6,253 nucleotides of DNA from assembly GCA_023144875.1 (NCBI GenBank), contig JAGLEW010000008.1:1-6253 (forward strand), written 5' to 3'. The notes under the pieces were generated by a model, which searched no databases, was not told the origin of the DNA, and saw nothing but the letters and a program-made list of their open reading frames with translations. This DNA is from Methylococcales bacterium. GTDB lineage: Bacteria; Pseudomonadota; Gammaproteobacteria; Methylococcales; Methylomonadaceae. The position numbers and the translations under genes are program-made. Each line of letters opens with the position of its first letter. The first letter of the stretch is position 1. Below are positions 5,192 to 6,253 of this stretch, piece by piece.

Positions 5192-6253
5192 GTGCAAACA
5201 TTACAGCAAATAGAAATCTTAAAAAACCGTGTTCAAGATGTATTGAATGAAGCGAAAAAACAAGGTGCGACAGCGGCTAAAGCCAGTTTAAGTGTGGGAA
5301 AAGGCTTGTCCGTTAATGCGCGTTTAGGTGACGTAGAAACCATTGAGCATGATTGCAATCAAGGCTTAGGATTGACGGTTTATTTTGGGCAACGAAAAGG
5401 CTCTGCCAGTAGTACGGATTTATCATTAAAATCCATTAAGGATACGGTACGTGCCGCCTGTAGTATTGCGAAATATTCCAGTGAAGATGAATTTTCAGGC
5501 TTGCCCGATGCGAATTTATTAGCCACTGAATTTCCTGATTTAGAACTCAATCATGCGTGGAACTTAAATGCCGAGCAAGCGATTGATTTAGCGATTGAAT
5601 GTGAAGCGGCGGCGCGAGATGTATCGGCTGAAATTACCAATTCAGAGGGCGCGAGTGTCAATAGTCATGATAATTTAAGTATTCTTGGTAACAGTCATGG
5701 TTTTTTACAAGCCGTGCAAACGACACGCCATTCGATCAGTTGTTCAGTGATTGCTCAACGGGGTAATGATATGCAAACCAATTATTGGTACAGTGTTGTT
5801 CGTGATGCTCAGGCGTTAGAAAATGCGCTTAGCATTGGAAAAACCGCCGCAAAACGGGCGTTAGATCGTCTAGGAAGTCGTCGTTTAACCACGCGCACCG
5901 CCCCCGTTTTATTTTGTCCAAAAATGGCGGCAGGTTTATTAGGGCATTTTCTCAGTGCAATTAGTGGTGGCGCGTTATATCGTAAAGCCAGTTTTTTATT
6001 AGACAGTGTTGATACTCAACTTTTCCCCAATTTTATCCAAATCCACGAACAGCCGTATTTAAAAAAAGCGTTAGGGAGTGGGGCTTTTGATAGCGAAGGC
6101 GTTACCACCCGAACCCGTGATATTGTTGCCGATGGTTTTTTGAAAAGCTATTTATTAAGCAGTTATTCGGCACGAAAATTAGGATTAAAAAATACAGGTA
6201 ATGCAGGCGGCGTGCGTAATTTAACGATTGATTCTGCAGGAACCGATAACTTT
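5192..6253 (+). CDS. pmbA: PmbA/TldE, non-catalytic partner of TldD; 3' end beyond the right edge
   Basis: The frame is open for 354 codons to the last base of the window, about four-fifths of the usual length near 450 residues. It starts at GTG 5192 behind a well-placed AGGAG, and the first residues (MQTLQQIEIL) fit the family's N-terminal helix. Recognisable PmbA blocks are GLGLTVYFGQRKGSASSTDLS (about 58-78), ITNSEGASVNSH (148-159), LGNSHGFLQ (165-173), FDSEGVTTRTRDIVADG (299-315) and SSYSARKLGLKNTGNAGG (323-340). The region equivalent to TldD's zinc helix reads LLGHFLSAISGG and lacks HExxxH, as expected for the TldE half, which completes the peptidase but binds no catalytic metal. It lies directly downstream of tldD, whereas in E. 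coli the two genes are far apart. It is likely cotranscribed and made in step with TldD. I see no frameshift or missing block in the visible part. Confidence 0.95.
   Translation, partial: MQTLQQIEILKNRVQDVLNEAKKQGATAAKASLSVGKGLSVNARLGDVETIEHDCNQGLGLTVYFGQRKGSASSTDLSLKSIKDTVRAACSIAKYSSEDEFSGLPDANLLATEFPDLELNHAWNLNAEQAIDLAIECEAAARDVSAEITNSEGASVNSHDNLSILGNSHGFLQAVQTTRHSISCSVIAQRGNDMQTNYWYSVVRDAQALENALSIGKTAAKRALDRLGSRRLTTRTAPVLFCPKMAAGLLGHFLSAISGGALYRKASFLLDSVDTQLFPNFIQIHEQPYLKKALGSGAFDSEGVTTRTRDIVADGFLKSYLLSSYSARKLGLKNTGNAGGVRNLTIDSAGTDNF

Overview
The window looks like chromosomal DNA from an AT-rich gammaproteobacterium. G+C is roughly 40% by eye, leucine is mostly TTA, and A-ending lysine and glutamate codons dominate. 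The TldD and PmbA/TldE proteins align closely, from memory, with the enterobacterial ones, and the left-hand gene is a YafK/DpaA-type L,D-transpeptidase, a family typical of Gram-negative bacteria. I cannot name a genus. There are no tRNA, rRNA, CRISPR, transposase or phage genes in the window.

Layout: (1) positions 1-512, minus strand, hold the 5' part of a membrane-anchored YkuD-fold L,D-transpeptidase whose catalytic cysteine would lie just beyond the left edge. (2) Positions 513-840 are a divergent control region. It contains an extended -10 promoter facing right, a pair of direct repeats 22 bp apart, a perfect 12-bp palindrome, a weak Fur-like sequence, and a short upstream reading frame with a T7 tract. 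(3) Positions 841-2244, plus strand, encode an exported von Willebrand A (VWA) protein with an intact metal-binding (MIDAS) site. (4) Positions 2291-3598 encode a hexameric-type glutamate dehydrogenase with a strong ribosome binding site. (5) Positions 3695-5140 and 5192-6253 (truncated by the right edge) encode TldD and PmbA/TldE, the two halves of a cytoplasmic zinc peptidase, side by side in an apparent operon.

How the genes may work together: tldD-pmbA is a clear functional pair, because the two proteins form one heterodimeric peptidase whose only metal site is in TldD. Glutamate dehydrogenase just upstream could feed amino acids released by proteolysis into central metabolism, but this rests only on proximity. 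The L,D-transpeptidase and the VWA protein are divergent, share a control region and are both predicted to act in the cell envelope. A shared envelope role is possible but unproven.

I found no convincing new defence, mobile or RiPP (ribosomally made, modified peptide) system. The best leads are the odd 5' end of the VWA gene, where a positively charged start sits in another frame just before a T7 tract, and the dense set of operator-like elements in the divergent region.
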